From: JAZPYZ01 sp045544455 | GTDB taxonomy: Bacteria; Bacillota; Clostridia; Oscillospirales; Acutalibacteraceae | NCBI GenBank assembly: GCA_045544455.1 | Contig: JAZPYZ010000003.1 | Span: 62,001 to 126,000 of the forward strand | Reading direction: 5' to 3' | DNA length: 64,000 bases | Shown here: one piece after another, positions 32,888 to 41,114 of the stretch | Layout of the letters: the number at the start of each line of letters is the position of its first letter | Position numbering within the stretch: position 1 is the first letter of the stretch | Translations under genes and position numbers: made by a program | Notes under the pieces: generated by a model | The model's database searches: none | Told to the model about the DNA's origin: nothing | Seen by the model: the letters and a program-made list of their open reading frames with translations, nothing else

Positions 32888-32980
32888 ACCGTTTGCATGT
32901 GCCAACCGACCGCTTGCGTCAAATCGCTTGCGCGGGGCGGTTTGGCGTGATACGATATCGATGAAAGGAGGAGATAGCCC

Positions 32981-33418
32981 ATGAAATGTCGAGTGGTTAT
33001 TGACCCAACGTGTGAGGAAGAGGTGGTGATATATACGCGCGCCGAGACCGAAACCGTATCGCATATCCGTCGGTTCGTGGAGGAACAATCGTGGGATTTG
33101 GTCGGGTATACCGATACCGAAATGGTACATCTCATTCCGTCACAAGTGTATTGTTTTACGGTTGAGAACAACCGCGTGTATGCCGTTACCGAACACCGAA
33201 CCTATCGACTTAAATGCCGGTTATATCAATTGGAACGGCAGTTTGGCAACGTGTTTATCAAGATCAATCAATCTTGTTTAGCCAACGTTGCCCATATCCA
33301 AAAGTTCGAGGCATCACTCGGCGGTACGCTCACGGCGGTGTTCCCGAACGGTTATACCGATTATGTGTCTCGCAGACAATTAAAATCCATCAAAGAAAGG
33401 TTGGGGATTTCCCGATGA
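32981..33418 (+). CDS. LytTR-domain transcriptional regulator
   Basis: 145 residues. The C-terminal LytTR DNA-binding domain (VYCFTVENNRVYAVTEHRTYRLKCRL ... FIKINQSCLANVAHI, with YVSRRQLKSIKERL at the end) follows a short N-terminal segment; no receiver domain. AAAGGAGG sits upstream. It overlaps the next gene by ATGA. Such LytTR + DUF3021 pairs are common in Firmicutes, where the membrane partner probably modulates the regulator. Confidence 0.92.
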   Translation: MKCRVVIDPTCEEEVVIYTRAETETVSHIRRFVEEQSWDLVGYTDTEMVHLIPSQVYCFTVENNRVYAVTEHRTYRLKCRLYQLERQFGNVFIKINQSCLANVAHIQKFEASLGGTLTAVFPNGYTDYVSRRQLKSIKERLGISR

Positions 33419-33831
33419 ATGTGTATCTCAAGCAATTTTTACAGCGTGGTTTGGTGTTTAGTGGTTTTGGGCCGATCGTAGCCGGCACGGTGTACCTGAT
33501 TTTATCAAAAACCCTGCCGTCGTTTTCACTTAGCGGCGTAGAGGTGTTTTGTGCGATTGTTTCGACGTATGTGTTGGCGTTTGTGCAAGCTGGTGCCAGC
33601 GTGTTTCATCAGATTGAGCATTGGCCGGCGGCTAAATCGTTGCTATGCCATTTCGCAACCTTGTATGTTGCCTATGTCGGATGTTATCTGGTTAACGCAT
33701 GGATCCCGTTTGAATGGACGGTCGTGGCGATCTTTTCCGGCATTTTCGTAGCGGCATATCTGGTAATTTGGTTGATCGTTATGATCTCCATCCGTGTTGT
33801 CAGTCGCCGATTTAATGAAAGATTGCATTGA
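33415..33831 (+). CDS. DUF3021-family membrane protein, LytTR partner
   Basis: 138 residues with four predicted membrane helices (about 14-30, 42-62, 78-97, 105-128), the DUF3021 layout. It starts within the stop codon of the LytTR gene, so synthesis is coupled. Likely a membrane sensor or inhibitor for its partner (inference from recurrent pairing). Confidence 0.85.
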   Translation: MNVYLKQFLQRGLVFSGFGPIVAGTVYLILSKTLPSFSLSGVEVFCAIVSTYVLAFVQAGASVFHQIEHWPAAKSLLCHFATLYVAYVGCYLVNAWIPFEWTVVAIFSGIFVAAYLVIWLIVMISIRVVSRRFNERLH

Positions 33832-33871
33832 TTCTTATTTTTAAATACGAACATACAAGAATACTTACGTT

Positions 33872-33913
33872 GCAAAGCCGGAGGATCTCTAAAAAGAGAT
33901 CCTCCGGCTTTGC
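33872..33913. terminator. Strong hairpin after the LytTR/DUF3021 operon
   Basis: Perfect 19-bp stem from GCAAAGCCGGAGGATCTCT and its complement with an AAAA loop; there is no T-run beyond the CTTTGC at its base. Confidence 0.8.
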
Positions 33914-33927
33914 ATGTAATGAAAATC

Positions 33928-33955
33928 TTGCCTTTTTTCAAATATATGGTATGAT
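33928..33955 (+). promoter_or_regulatory. Promoter of the SLC13/ArsB-type transporter
   Basis: TTGCCT 33928-33933, 16-base spacer, TATGAT 33950-33955. Confidence 0.55.
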
Positions 33956-33985
33956 AAATAAAAGAAACATAGAGGAAGTGATGAG

Positions 33986-35257
33986 TTGGTACCGGCTATT
34001 ATTTTGTTTGCCCTAACCTATATCCTTATGCTGATATTCAGTAAATATCGCCCGTACATCGCCTTGGCATCCGGTTTGATTTTTATCGTCACCGGTATGC
34101 TTCCGGTTAATCAGATCTGGAGTTCGATCGATTTCAACGTCATCTTGATGATTGCCGGCACGATGGGCTTGGTGGCATTGTTCACCGAAAGTAAAATGCC
34201 GGCCTTGTTGGCTGATTTGGTGATGGAAAAGGTTCCGAATATCCAATGGGCGGCCGTGGCATTGGCGTTGTTTGCCGGTGTGATTTCGGCGTTTGTCGAT
34301 AACGTTGCTACCGTGTTGATGGTTGCGCCGATTGCACTGGCGATCTGTCAAAAACTGGACACCAATCCGGTTCCGTTTATTATCGCGATTGCGGTTTCGT
34401 CCAACCTGCAAGGCGCGGCGACGTTGGTGGGAGACACCACCGCCATTATGCTCGGTTCGGCGCTCGATATGAGTTTCTTGGACTTTTTCTGGTACCAAGG
34501 CAAACCCAGTATTTTCTTCGCGGTGGAACTTGGTGCTGCGTTAGCGGCGCTGATCTTGTTCGTTATCTTCCGACACGAGAAAAAATCGATCGAAAAAGCC
34601 ACCACCCGTACCAAGGTCACCGATATGGTCCCGACCTGGTTGTTGGTCGCAACGTTGGTGTTGTTGATCTCGGCTTCGTTTATCCCGAATAAACCGGCTA
34701 TCACCAACGGTTTGATCTGTTGCGTCCTGTTGGTGATCGGCTTGATCTACACGTTGATCAAGACCAAAAACGTGTCAGCGGTTATCGAACCGTTGAAGGA
34801 GATCGATTTCACCACGATCGGTATTCTGCTGGGGTTGTTCTTGATGATCGGCGGTATCACCGCCAAAGGCGTTATTTCGGCGGCGGCCGATCTGCTCGCC
34901 CAAGCCGGTAACGGCAAGATCTTCTTGCTATACACCATCGTTGTGTGGGCTTCGGTATTGATCTCGGCGTTTATCGACAACATTCCGTATGTAGCGACGA
35001 TGATTCCGGTTATTGCCGGATTGGCTTCGGCGCTGAACGTCGATCCCACCCCGTTGTATTTCGGTTTGCTGTCCGGTGCCACACTCGGCGGCAACTGTAC
35101 GCCGATCGGTGCCTCGGCTAACATCACGGGTATCGGTATTCTTCGCAAAGAAGGGTACGAAGTTAAAAATAAAGATTTCTTCAAAATCGGCATTCCGTTC
35201 ACCTTGGCCGCCATTGTCCCGGCGTATATCTACATTTGGATCGTATACGGTATTTAA
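33986..35257 (+). CDS. SLC13/ArsB/NhaD-superfamily (ion transporter) permease
   Basis: 423 residues, about eleven helices, with the internal duplication typical of the superfamily: AFVDNVATVLMVAPIALAI in the first half mirrors AFIDNIPYVATMIPVIAGL in the second, and GGNCTPIGASANITG marks the second re-entrant loop. Members exchange Na+/H+, arsenite, citrate or dicarboxylates; the PFAM-level match does not fix the substrate. TTG 33986 is 9 bases from AGAGGA; the nearer ATG 33981 is out of frame and encodes only an 11-residue peptide. Confidence 0.9.
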   Translation: MVPAIILFALTYILMLIFSKYRPYIALASGLIFIVTGMLPVNQIWSSIDFNVILMIAGTMGLVALFTESKMPALLADLVMEKVPNIQWAAVALALFAGVISAFVDNVATVLMVAPIALAICQKLDTNPVPFIIAIAVSSNLQGAATLVGDTTAIMLGSALDMSFLDFFWYQGKPSIFFAVELGAALAALILFVIFRHEKKSIEKATTRTKVTDMVPTWLLVATLVLLISASFIPNKPAITNGLICCVLLVIGLIYTLIKTKNVSAVIEPLKEIDFTTIGILLGLFLMIGGITAKGVISAAADLLAQAGNGKIFLLYTIVVWASVLISAFIDNIPYVATMIPVIAGLASALNVDPTPLYFGLLSGATLGGNCTPIGASANITGIGILRKEGYEVKNKDFFKIGIPFTLAAIVPAYIYIWIVYGI

Positions 35258-35266
35258 ACTTATAAA

Positions 35267-35297
35267 AAGAAGCGACGCTTTAAGCGTCGCTTCTTTA
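35267..35297. terminator. Terminator between transporter and pnuC remnants
   Basis: AAAGAAGCGACGCTT and complement with a single-base loop, T-runs on both strands. Confidence 0.88.
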
Positions 35298-35298
35298 T

Positions 35299-35985
35299 TT
35301 ACGTTTGTTGCCGTTTTTGCATCTTTAACCAGTTGATAAAGCCGTACAGATCGTTGATCAAAAACATGGCAAAACAAATAATAACCGATGCATAGGATAG
35401 GTCTTTGGCGGTTGCTAATGACCATAACACCAACAAGATGATATCGTTAGCGGCATACGCCAGCGCAAAAAACGGGCTTCTCCGAAAGGTCAGGTATACC
35501 GCGATAAAACTGGTGGTTACCGATAAGGTGCTGGGAATGATATAAGCGGTATCGAACGCCGCCAACACGAAATAAAACAGGATGGTTACGATAATCGAAA
35601 GGGCAAACATACACAAGATTTCCGGGAACGATAGGCGATTAACGGCAACCTCGGCTTTGTTGCCGTTGTAGGGGTGCCGTAACCATGAAATCAGTGCGAC
35701 CAACGCCATCGGCGCGGTCATGCCGAGATAGGTGATCATTTCCCCGTAATACGCAAAACTAAACGAGATGATACCGTATAACAGGCTGAACACGATCATC
35801 AAACATTGTCCAAACGGATTGCCTTTCGCGTTGAAGATCAGCGAGGTCGTCCCGATGAGCGACGCGGTAAGCGTCAAGTAGTTGGTTCGGTCAAAGGCGA
35901 TAAACGCGATGGTAATTAAACCGATCGAACTCCCTCACAAGATTCGTTCGCCTATCGAAAAACAGGTTTTCATCTTTTTAAACAT
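35299..35985 (-). pseudogene. pnuC: PnuC-type nicotinamide riboside transporter with in-frame TGA at codon 17
   Basis: A 229-codon frame from ATG 35985 (AAGGAGG upstream) to 35299 encodes a PnuC-like protein: YLTLTASLIGTTSLIFNAKGNP, SLLYGIISFSFAYYGEMITYLGMT, SWLRHPYNG, then the NDLYGFINW end. Codon 17 is TGA (35935-35937), where relatives have a tryptophan-like residue in ERIL(W)xSS. The rest of the frame is open and conserved. A TTG at codon 37 (35877) could start a shorter 192-residue product lacking the first membrane helix. Other genes here use TGA as stop, so recoding is unlikely; a recent point mutation or sequence error is the simplest reading. Confidence 0.85.
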
Positions 35986-36003
35986 ACGCTTCCTCCTTAA
36001 AAA

Positions 36004-36058
36004 ACAAGCATTCGCTTACACATCTTCTAAGACCTAACGATGTGTACCGAATGCTTGT
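36004..36058 (-). promoter_or_regulatory. Leader stem-loop of pnuC, possible attenuator or riboswitch
   Basis: On the minus strand an 11-bp stem (ACAAGCATTCG / CGAATGCTTGT) encloses a 7-bp stem (ACACATC / GATGTGT) and a 14-base loop, and is followed by six T and then AAGGAGG of pnuC. A terminator placed directly before a ribosome site suggests control of pnuC by attenuation. I could not match it to a known NAD-related riboswitch. Confidence 0.55.
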
Positions 36059-36140
36059 GCATTTCTCTACCCGGTGGCAGTATTCTTTTTCGACAGTATA
36101 CCATAATCGTCACACAGAATCAATGGGTTTATATAAAAAG

Positions 36141-36170
36141 AAAACAGCCATCCGTTTGGATGACCGTTTT
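36141..36170 (-). repeat. Second terminator-like hairpin of the tRNA-Trp-linked repeat
   Basis: AAAACAGCCATCC-GTTT-GGATGACCGTTTT, with the same position relative to the duplicated tRNA 3' end as the true tRNA-Trp terminator, but with different stem sequence. Confidence 0.65.
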
Positions 36171-36173
36171 CCT

Positions 36174-36193
36174 GTGGCAGGGGCAGAAGGACT
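36174..36193 (-). repeat. Duplicate of the tRNA-Trp 3' end
   Basis: These 20 bases are identical to 36341-36360, which contain the last 19 bases of tRNA-Trp including CCA. Offset is 167 bases. No other part of a tRNA is present. Confidence 0.85.
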
Positions 36194-36207
36194 TTCTTCT
36201 CCATGCG

Positions 36208-36230
36208 AAAACAGTCCACCGGACTGTTTT
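36208..36230. repeat. AAAACAGTCC/GGACTGTTTT palindrome inside the tRNA-Trp-linked repeat
   Basis: 10-bp stem with a 3-base loop. It matches in place and core (GTCC-GG-GGAC) the hairpin near tRNA-Ala at 19940-19952. Confidence 0.7.
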
Positions 36231-36308
36231 CTGTCAAAAGTTGTTGCTCATTTTACTCGCCAACTTTTGAATGTCGTTTCACGTCCTCTGCTTTTACATA
36301 CCCAAAAG

Positions 36309-36338
36309 AAAGAAGCCACCCGTCTGGGTGGCTTCTTT
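36309..36338 (-). terminator. tRNA-Trp terminator
   Basis: 13-bp stem AAAGAAGCCACCC and complement, CGTC-type loop, T-rich on the minus strand (TTTCTTTTGGG). Confidence 0.85.
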
Positions 36339-36341
36339 CCG

Positions 36342-36417
36342 TGGCAGGGGCAGAAGGACTTGAACCCTCGGCACGCGGTTTTGGAGACCGCTGCTCTACC
36401 AACTGAGCTATGCCCCT
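36342..36417 (-). tRNA. tRNA-Trp (CCA)
   Basis: 76 nt with encoded CCA. Acceptor AGGGGCA/TGCCCCT, G73, anticodon loop CTCCAAA giving CCA. Confidence 0.95.
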
Positions 36418-36420
36418 ATA

Positions 36421-36497
36421 TGGTGGGCCTTCAGGGACTCGAACCCGGGACCGACCGGTTATGAGCCGGTTGCTCTAACCAACTGAGCTAAAGGCCC
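36421..36497 (-). tRNA. tRNA-Met (CAT), elongator-type; Ile2 not excluded
   Basis: 77 nt with encoded CCA. Acceptor GGGCCTT/AAGGCCC, anticodon loop CTCATAA giving CAT. The body resembles both elongator tRNA-Met and the lysidine-modified tRNA-Ile2 of Firmicutes. It is not an initiator (first pair G-C is matched). Co-transcribed ahead of tRNA-Trp, 3 bases apart. Confidence 0.88.
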
Positions 36498-36530
36498 ATA
36501 GTTGCCCCATACACGACAGGCAACGCGTAT

Positions 36531-36559
36531 ATTGTACCGATATTTCGTGAAATTGTCAA
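36531..36559 (-). promoter_or_regulatory. Promoter of the tRNA-Met/tRNA-Trp operon
   Basis: Minus strand: TTGACA (36559-36554), 17-base spacer, TACAAT (36536-36531). Confidence 0.85.
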
Positions 36560-36603
36560 GAGTTTATACCAATATTTTTACAAATTGAACCAACACTCAC
36601 ACC

Positions 36604-36632
36604 TTGATTATTTTCGACAGACATGTTATGCT
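36604..36632 (+). promoter_or_regulatory. Promoter of the SanA/YdcF gene
   Basis: TTGATT 36604-36609, 17-base spacer, TATGCT 36627-36632. Confidence 0.6.
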
Positions 36633-36652
36633 ATATTAGGTTATGACTAAAA

Positions 36653-37351
36653 ATGGATGTGACGGACGTGAAGACCAAACGTTGGCGGATATGGATAGGG
36701 GCATCGGTATCGGTATGCGTACTGTTGTTATCGGCTACGATGGGTATCAATGCGTTCGTATGTGCATCCGCGAGTGACCGTATCGTGAAAGCCGACCAAG
36801 CGCCGAAAGCCGATTGCATCCTGGTTCTCGGTGCCGGTGTGCGCGATGACGGAACACCAAGCAGTATGCTGGCAGATCGGTTGGATCAGGGGGTTGCCCT
36901 GTATCGTGCCGGTGTGGCCGAGTATCTGTTGATGAGTGGCGATCATGGACAAGCCGATTACGATGAAGTCAACGTCATGAAACAGTACGCCATCGATGCC
37001 GGGGTGCCGTCGGAAGCGATTTTCATGGATCACGCCGGTTTTTCCACCTATGACAGTATGTATCGGGCACGGGACGTGTTTCAGGTGCAAACGGTTGTAG
37101 TGGTTTCCCAAACCTATCACCTGTATCGTGCGTTATACATCGCAGATCAATTGGGACTGGACGCTTATGGCGTGGGTGCCGATCCGCGCCCGTACGTTGG
37201 GGAAATGTATCGCACGTTGCGTGAGGTGATCGCCCGCAACAAAGATTTTTGGAAAGCCTGGATGCAACCGGCCCCCGTTTTCTTAGGAGAGGCGATACCG
37301 GTTATTGGCGGCAACGGTGACGTGACCAACGATACCGTGTTCGATTTTTAA
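36653..37351 (+). CDS. SanA/YdcF-like DUF218 membrane-associated protein
   Basis: 232 residues: an N-terminal membrane helix (about 14-36) followed by the DUF218 domain (DCILVLGAGVRDDGTPSSMLADRLDQGVALY, YLLMSGDHG, VVVVSQTYHLYRALYIADQLG). SanA and its vancomycin-resistance relatives affect the envelope; the biochemical activity is not established. It lies 27 bases ahead of the CapD-like gene and probably shares its transcript. The start has no clear ribosome site, so a GTG a few codons on is possible. Confidence 0.88.
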   Translation: MDVTDVKTKRWRIWIGASVSVCVLLLSATMGINAFVCASASDRIVKADQAPKADCILVLGAGVRDDGTPSSMLADRLDQGVALYRAGVAEYLLMSGDHGQADYDEVNVMKQYAIDAGVPSEAIFMDHAGFSTYDSMYRARDVFQVQTVVVVSQTYHLYRALYIADQLGLDAYGVGADPRPYVGEMYRTLREVIARNKDFWKAWMQPAPVFLGEAIPVIGGNGDVTNDTVFDF

Positions 37352-37377
37352 TTTGTTCATAGAGAGGGTTTGATGTT

Positions 37378-39234
37378 ATGAACAAGCAAATTTCTCAGAA
37401 AATATTACATATGATCAACGATGCCTTGCTGACTTGTTTGGTGATGGTGGCGTCCTTGCTGTTTGTGCCGCAAGGCGGTGTGTTGGCGGAACCGGTATAT
37501 TATATCGGTACGGTATTGATCTTTTCCGCTGTAGTGTCGGTTGTGTTTTTCCTGTTTCAGGTGCAATCGGTTTTGTGGCGCTTTGCTTCTTTTATCGATT
37601 GGTGTAAAGTGATTATCGCGTCGGTGGTGTCATCGGTATTGTTTTTTATCCTGATGCGGGTGATTCAATGGCCGTTGACCGGCGCTTTATACGTGGTGAG
37701 TTGCGTGGTACTGATCGTGGTTGCGGTGGCGTATCGCGGTTTGTTGCGGTTTGTCGTTATGGCGAACAAACACAAAAAAGCACCGGAAGAATCGGTGATC
37801 AGCGGTAACGTGATGCTCATCGGGGCCGGTTCGGCCGGCTCGTTGCTGTTACACGATATCCTCAGCAATCGTCACTTCAAAGGTTGTAAAGTGGTGTGCG
37901 CCATCGACGATGCGCCGGAAAAATATCATCAATATATCTGCGGCGTGCGAATCGAGGGTAACCGATACAACATCGTATCTTGCGCGAAAAAGTTCAACGT
38001 CAATACCATCATTTTTGCTATCCCGACCTGTTCCAAACGCGATCGCACCGAGATTTTGAACCTGTGTCAAAAGACCGGGTGCCGCGTATGCACCATGCCG
38101 GGTGTGCATCAACTGTTGGACGATGCGCCGGTGGACATGAAAACCGTACGCGATATCCGGATTGAAGATTTGCTCGGTCGTGCACCGATCGATATTCACG
38201 CCGATAGCGTGATGGATTATGTCGAAAACCAAACCGTGATGGTGACCGGTGGTGGCGGTTCAATCGGCAGTGAGTTGTGCCGGCAGATCGCCTGTCACAA
38301 TCCGAAACAATTGATTATATTTGATATTTACGAAAACAACGCGTACGATATTCAAAACGAACTGAAATGGAATCACCCGGATCTCGATATTGTCACCTTG
38401 ATTGGATCGGTGCGTGATTCCAAACGGTTGCGCCACGTGTTTGGCGAATATCATCCCGACGTGGTGTTCCATGCGGCGGCCCATAAACACGTGCCGTTGA
38501 TGGAAGATAGCCCCAACGAAGCGATTAAAAACAACGTGTTTGGCACCTTGAAGATGGTGCAGACAGCCGATCAATACCATGTCAAAAAGTTTGTGCTGAT
38601 CTCGACCGATAAAGCGGTTAATCCGACCAACATCATGGGCGCGAGCAAACGCATTTGTGAAATGATCATGCAATCGTATGCCGGTCGATCCAAGACCGAG
38701 TTTGCGGCTGTGCGGTTCGGTAATGTGCTCGGCAGTAACGGCAGTGTGATTCCGCTGTTTAAAAAGCAGATCGAAAGCGGCGGTCCTGTCACCGTTACCG
38801 ATCCGAATATCATTCGCTACTTTATGACCATCCCTGAGGCGGTATCGCTGGTATTGAAAGCCGGCGCCAATGCCAAAGGTGGCGAAATTTTCGTGCTCGA
38901 TATGGGCGAGCCGGTTCGGATTGTAGATCTGGCCGAAAACATGATCCGTCTGTCGGGCTACACCCCGTATGAGGATATCTCAATCGTGTTTACCGGTTTG
39001 CGTCCCGGCGAAAAGATGTACGAGGAATTGTTGATGAGCGAAGAAGGGCTTCGTTCGACCGAAAACCCGTTGATCTACATCGGCCATACGTTGGAATTCG
39101 ACGAGGAAGAATTCTTTAAAAATCTTGAAAAAATGCGTGATTGCATGTATGACGACCAGGCCGATGTGCGCGAACTTGTGAAAGCCATCGTCCCGACCTA
39201 TACGTATCAATCCAAAATAAAAGTTTCAAAATAA
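37378..39234 (+). CDS. CapD/FlaA1-like nucleotide-sugar epimerase/4,6-dehydratase, membrane-bound
   Basis: 618 residues. Four N-terminal membrane helices (about 13-120), then a first Rossmann domain (IGAGSAGSLLLHDIL) and a second, catalytic SDR domain (VTGGGGSIGSELCRQ; STDKAVNPTNIMGASKR, carrying the Lys of the variant SMxxxK-type active site). Such proteins convert UDP-N-acetylglucosamine to 4-keto-6-deoxy sugars for capsule, O-antigen-like or exopolysaccharide synthesis. Ribosome site GAGAGG upstream. It could supply the keto-sugar substrate for the DegT aminotransferase at 31.7 kb (inference). Confidence 0.94.
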   Translation: MNKQISQKILHMINDALLTCLVMVASLLFVPQGGVLAEPVYYIGTVLIFSAVVSVVFFLFQVQSVLWRFASFIDWCKVIIASVVSSVLFFILMRVIQWPLTGALYVVSCVVLIVVAVAYRGLLRFVVMANKHKKAPEESVISGNVMLIGAGSAGSLLLHDILSNRHFKGCKVVCAIDDAPEKYHQYICGVRIEGNRYNIVSCAKKFNVNTIIFAIPTCSKRDRTEILNLCQKTGCRVCTMPGVHQLLDDAPVDMKTVRDIRIEDLLGRAPIDIHADSVMDYVENQTVMVTGGGGSIGSELCRQIACHNPKQLIIFDIYENNAYDIQNELKWNHPDLDIVTLIGSVRDSKRLRHVFGEYHPDVVFHAAAHKHVPLMEDSPNEAIKNNVFGTLKMVQTADQYHVKKFVLISTDKAVNPTNIMGASKRICEMIMQSYAGRSKTEFAAVRFGNVLGSNGSVIPLFKKQIESGGPVTVTDPNIIRYFMTIPEAVSLVLKAGANAKGGEIFVLDMGEPVRIVDLAENMIRLSGYTPYEDISIVFTGLRPGEKMYEELLMSEEGLRSTENPLIYIGHTLEFDEEEFFKNLEKMRDCMYDDQADVRELVKAIVPTYTYQSKIKVSK

Positions 39235-39235
39235 C

Positions 39236-39268
39236 AAAAGAACCGACCATAACGGTCGGTTCTTTTTT
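39236..39268. terminator. Terminator after the CapD-like gene
   Basis: GAACCGACC-ATAAC-GGTCGGTTC with flanking A and T runs. Confidence 0.9.
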
Positions 39269-39272
39269 ACGA

Positions 39273-39701
39273 TTATTTTTGGTTTTTTTCGCTATCCATG
39301 TCGATAACGGCGCGGACCGTTACGATACGCAACCCGGCGTTTTCGTCAAACGACAATTGCCCTTCACATAAACTGCACGCCGGTTTTTGATCCTTTTCCG
39401 CCGACACGAACTCGAGTTCCAATCCGCGTTGCTCCGCGATACAGGCGCGTTGATGGCCGGATACGACCTCAGCATGACCGCAATCGCACGGTATGACCGA
39501 AACTTCTGCCGGTTTTTCGGAATTTTGCATATGTTGCAACAAACGCGGGCAATATAATAATTCATCCGGCGCCGCCGTAATGGCGTCCGAAGCCGAAAAA
39601 TCTTTTACCACGTTCAACGAACATTTTCCGGTTTTCATAAAGTAGCAGGTGGATTTATTCAGCGAAATAATCGTTTCCACCTTGCCGCGAATCATACCCA
39701 T
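39273..39701 (-). CDS. Hypothetical cysteine-rich protein with a ParB-like GHQR motif
   Basis: 142 residues, not recognised. It has nine cysteines, several in pairs (CDCGH, CSLCEG), and the string VVSGHQRACIAEQRGLELEF, which resembles the ParB/sulfiredoxin box GHxR...A...G. The ParB fold is only suggested by that motif; no HTH is present. A metal site made by the CDCGH and CSLC pairs is plausible. It has its own promoter (TTGCAA 39770-39765, 16 bases, TATACT 39748-39743) and AGGGAGA before the ATG. Location beside spoIVB does not reveal its job. Confidence 0.6.
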   Translation of the reverse strand: MGMIRGKVETIISLNKSTCYFMKTGKCSLNVVKDFSASDAITAAPDELLYCPRLLQHMQNSEKPAEVSVIPCDCGHAEVVSGHQRACIAEQRGLELEFVSAEKDQKPACSLCEGQLSFDENAGLRIVTVRAVIDMDSEKNQK

Positions 39702-39742
39702 AATTGATCGGTTCTCCCTGTTATATAATATACGCTACACAC

Positions 39743-39770
39743 AGTATAACACACATTTTTGATTTTGCAA
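39743..39770 (-). promoter_or_regulatory. Promoter of the hypothetical cysteine-rich gene
   Basis: Minus strand: TTGCAA, 16-base spacer, TATACT. Confidence 0.55.
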
Positions 39771-39885
39771 ATTTTTCTTTGGAAAGAGAAAATTTCGAGG
39801 CGGAAAAGGATGGGTAAATAGTTTTATCGCGTTTCGGAAACAGTAATACAGCGAACGGTTTTGTTCGCAAACAGGGGGGAATGCG

Positions 39886-41112
39886 ATGAAAAAAAGTATC
39901 CGCATTATCTGCGGCATCCTGACCGTCCTGTGTATGGCCATATGGACGGGCATGTTGTTCGCGTCTTCTGCCGTGAACGATCGGTATCGTGTGACGACCG
40001 GTTCGTCGCTGCATTTATCGGAGTATCTTCATGTGCAACCTTTGCGCGAAACCGGCACGGTGGCGGCCGCGTCACCGCGTGGAACCGATTCGTATCCGGC
40101 AGTTATTAAATTATTTGGCGTGTTCCCGATCAAAACCGTCACCGTGCAAACGGTGTCACAACGGATGGTGGCTCTTTGCGGCACGCCGTTCGGCATTAAA
40201 ATGTACATTGACGGAGTGATGGTGGTTGGCATGTCCGACGTGTCAACCGGCGTCGGGGACACCAACCCGGCCGGTGCGGCCGGACTCAAGGTCGGAGACG
40301 TGATTTTAAAAATCAACGACACATCGGTTTCGACCAACGAACAGGTCGCCGAACTCATCGAACAATCGGGCGGCCGGGCGCTTCGTTTGTTAGTGCGGCG
40401 CGATGGTGTGGAGTTCGACGTGTCGTTTTCGCCGGTACTATCGACGCTGGATGGGTGTTATAAAGCCGGCTTGTGGGTGAGAGACAGTTCGGCCGGTATC
40501 GGAACACTTACCTTTTATATACCCGAGACCGGCAAGTTCGCGAGTTTGGGACACGCAGTCTGTGACATCGATACCGGTGACAGAATTCCGCTTTCGACCG
40601 GTGAAATCGTGCCGGCGCGTATTTGCGGTATTCAAAAAGGGCTAAAAGGATCCCCGGGTGAACTCAAAGGCGTGTTCGATGGGGACACCATCGGCGCCCT
40701 GACCGATAACAGTGAACTCGGTGTGTTCGGTGTGTTAAGTGAGCCGCCGGCGAATTGCGAGTTGGTGCCGGTACAGATGAAACAAGAGGTCAAAACCGGT
40801 GCGGTCAAAATCTATGCCACGGTGGATGGTACCACACCGGCGTATTATGACGCGGTCATCGAAGAGGTTACCCATCGGGACGCATCGGCGACGCGCAACT
40901 TGGTTATCCGCATCACCGATGAACGGCTGTTGGAACTCACCGGCGGTATCGTGCAAGGGATGAGCGGATCGCCTATCATCCAAGACGGTAAACTCGTCGG
41001 CGCGGTCACCCACGTGTTTGTCGGTGACCCGACAAAGGGATACGCTATATTCGCAGAGAATATGCTCGACGCCGCGCAAAACGTGGTAGAGCCGTTACAA
41101 AAAGCATCGTAA
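39886..41112 (+). CDS. spoIVB: SpoIVB stage IV sporulation serine protease
   Basis: 408 residues. A signal-anchor helix (about 7-30), a PDZ domain (DTNPAGAAGLKVGDVILKIND, about 125-190) and an S55 peptidase domain with His223 in LGHAVCD and the catalytic-serine motif GMSGSP (residues 359-363). In Bacillus SpoIVB is secreted into the space between forespore and mother cell and triggers sigma-K activation by cleaving SpoIVFA. Its presence is the main evidence for a sporulating organism. The last about 50 codons recur as a diverged fragment at 48793-48948. Confidence 0.93.
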   Translation: MKKSIRIICGILTVLCMAIWTGMLFASSAVNDRYRVTTGSSLHLSEYLHVQPLRETGTVAAASPRGTDSYPAVIKLFGVFPIKTVTVQTVSQRMVALCGTPFGIKMYIDGVMVVGMSDVSTGVGDTNPAGAAGLKVGDVILKINDTSVSTNEQVAELIEQSGGRALRLLVRRDGVEFDVSFSPVLSTLDGCYKAGLWVRDSSAGIGTLTFYIPETGKFASLGHAVCDIDTGDRIPLSTGEIVPARICGIQKGLKGSPGELKGVFDGDTIGALTDNSELGVFGVLSEPPANCELVPVQMKQEVKTGAVKIYATVDGTTPAYYDAVIEEVTHRDASATRNLVIRITDERLLELTGGIVQGMSGSPIIQDGKLVGAVTHVFVGDPTKGYAIFAENMLDAAQNVVEPLQKAS

Positions 41113-41114
41113 AC

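Noticed and set aside
35935..35937. TGA as a sense (Trp or selenocysteine) codon in pnuC
   Set aside because: Other genes here end in TGA (for example the LytTR and Crp genes), tRNA-Trp has a normal CCA anticodon, and no SECIS-like hairpin is seen directly after the codon.
36040..36464. Short plus-strand frames across the tRNA-Trp/Met region
   Set aside because: They translate repeats and antisense tRNA sequence.
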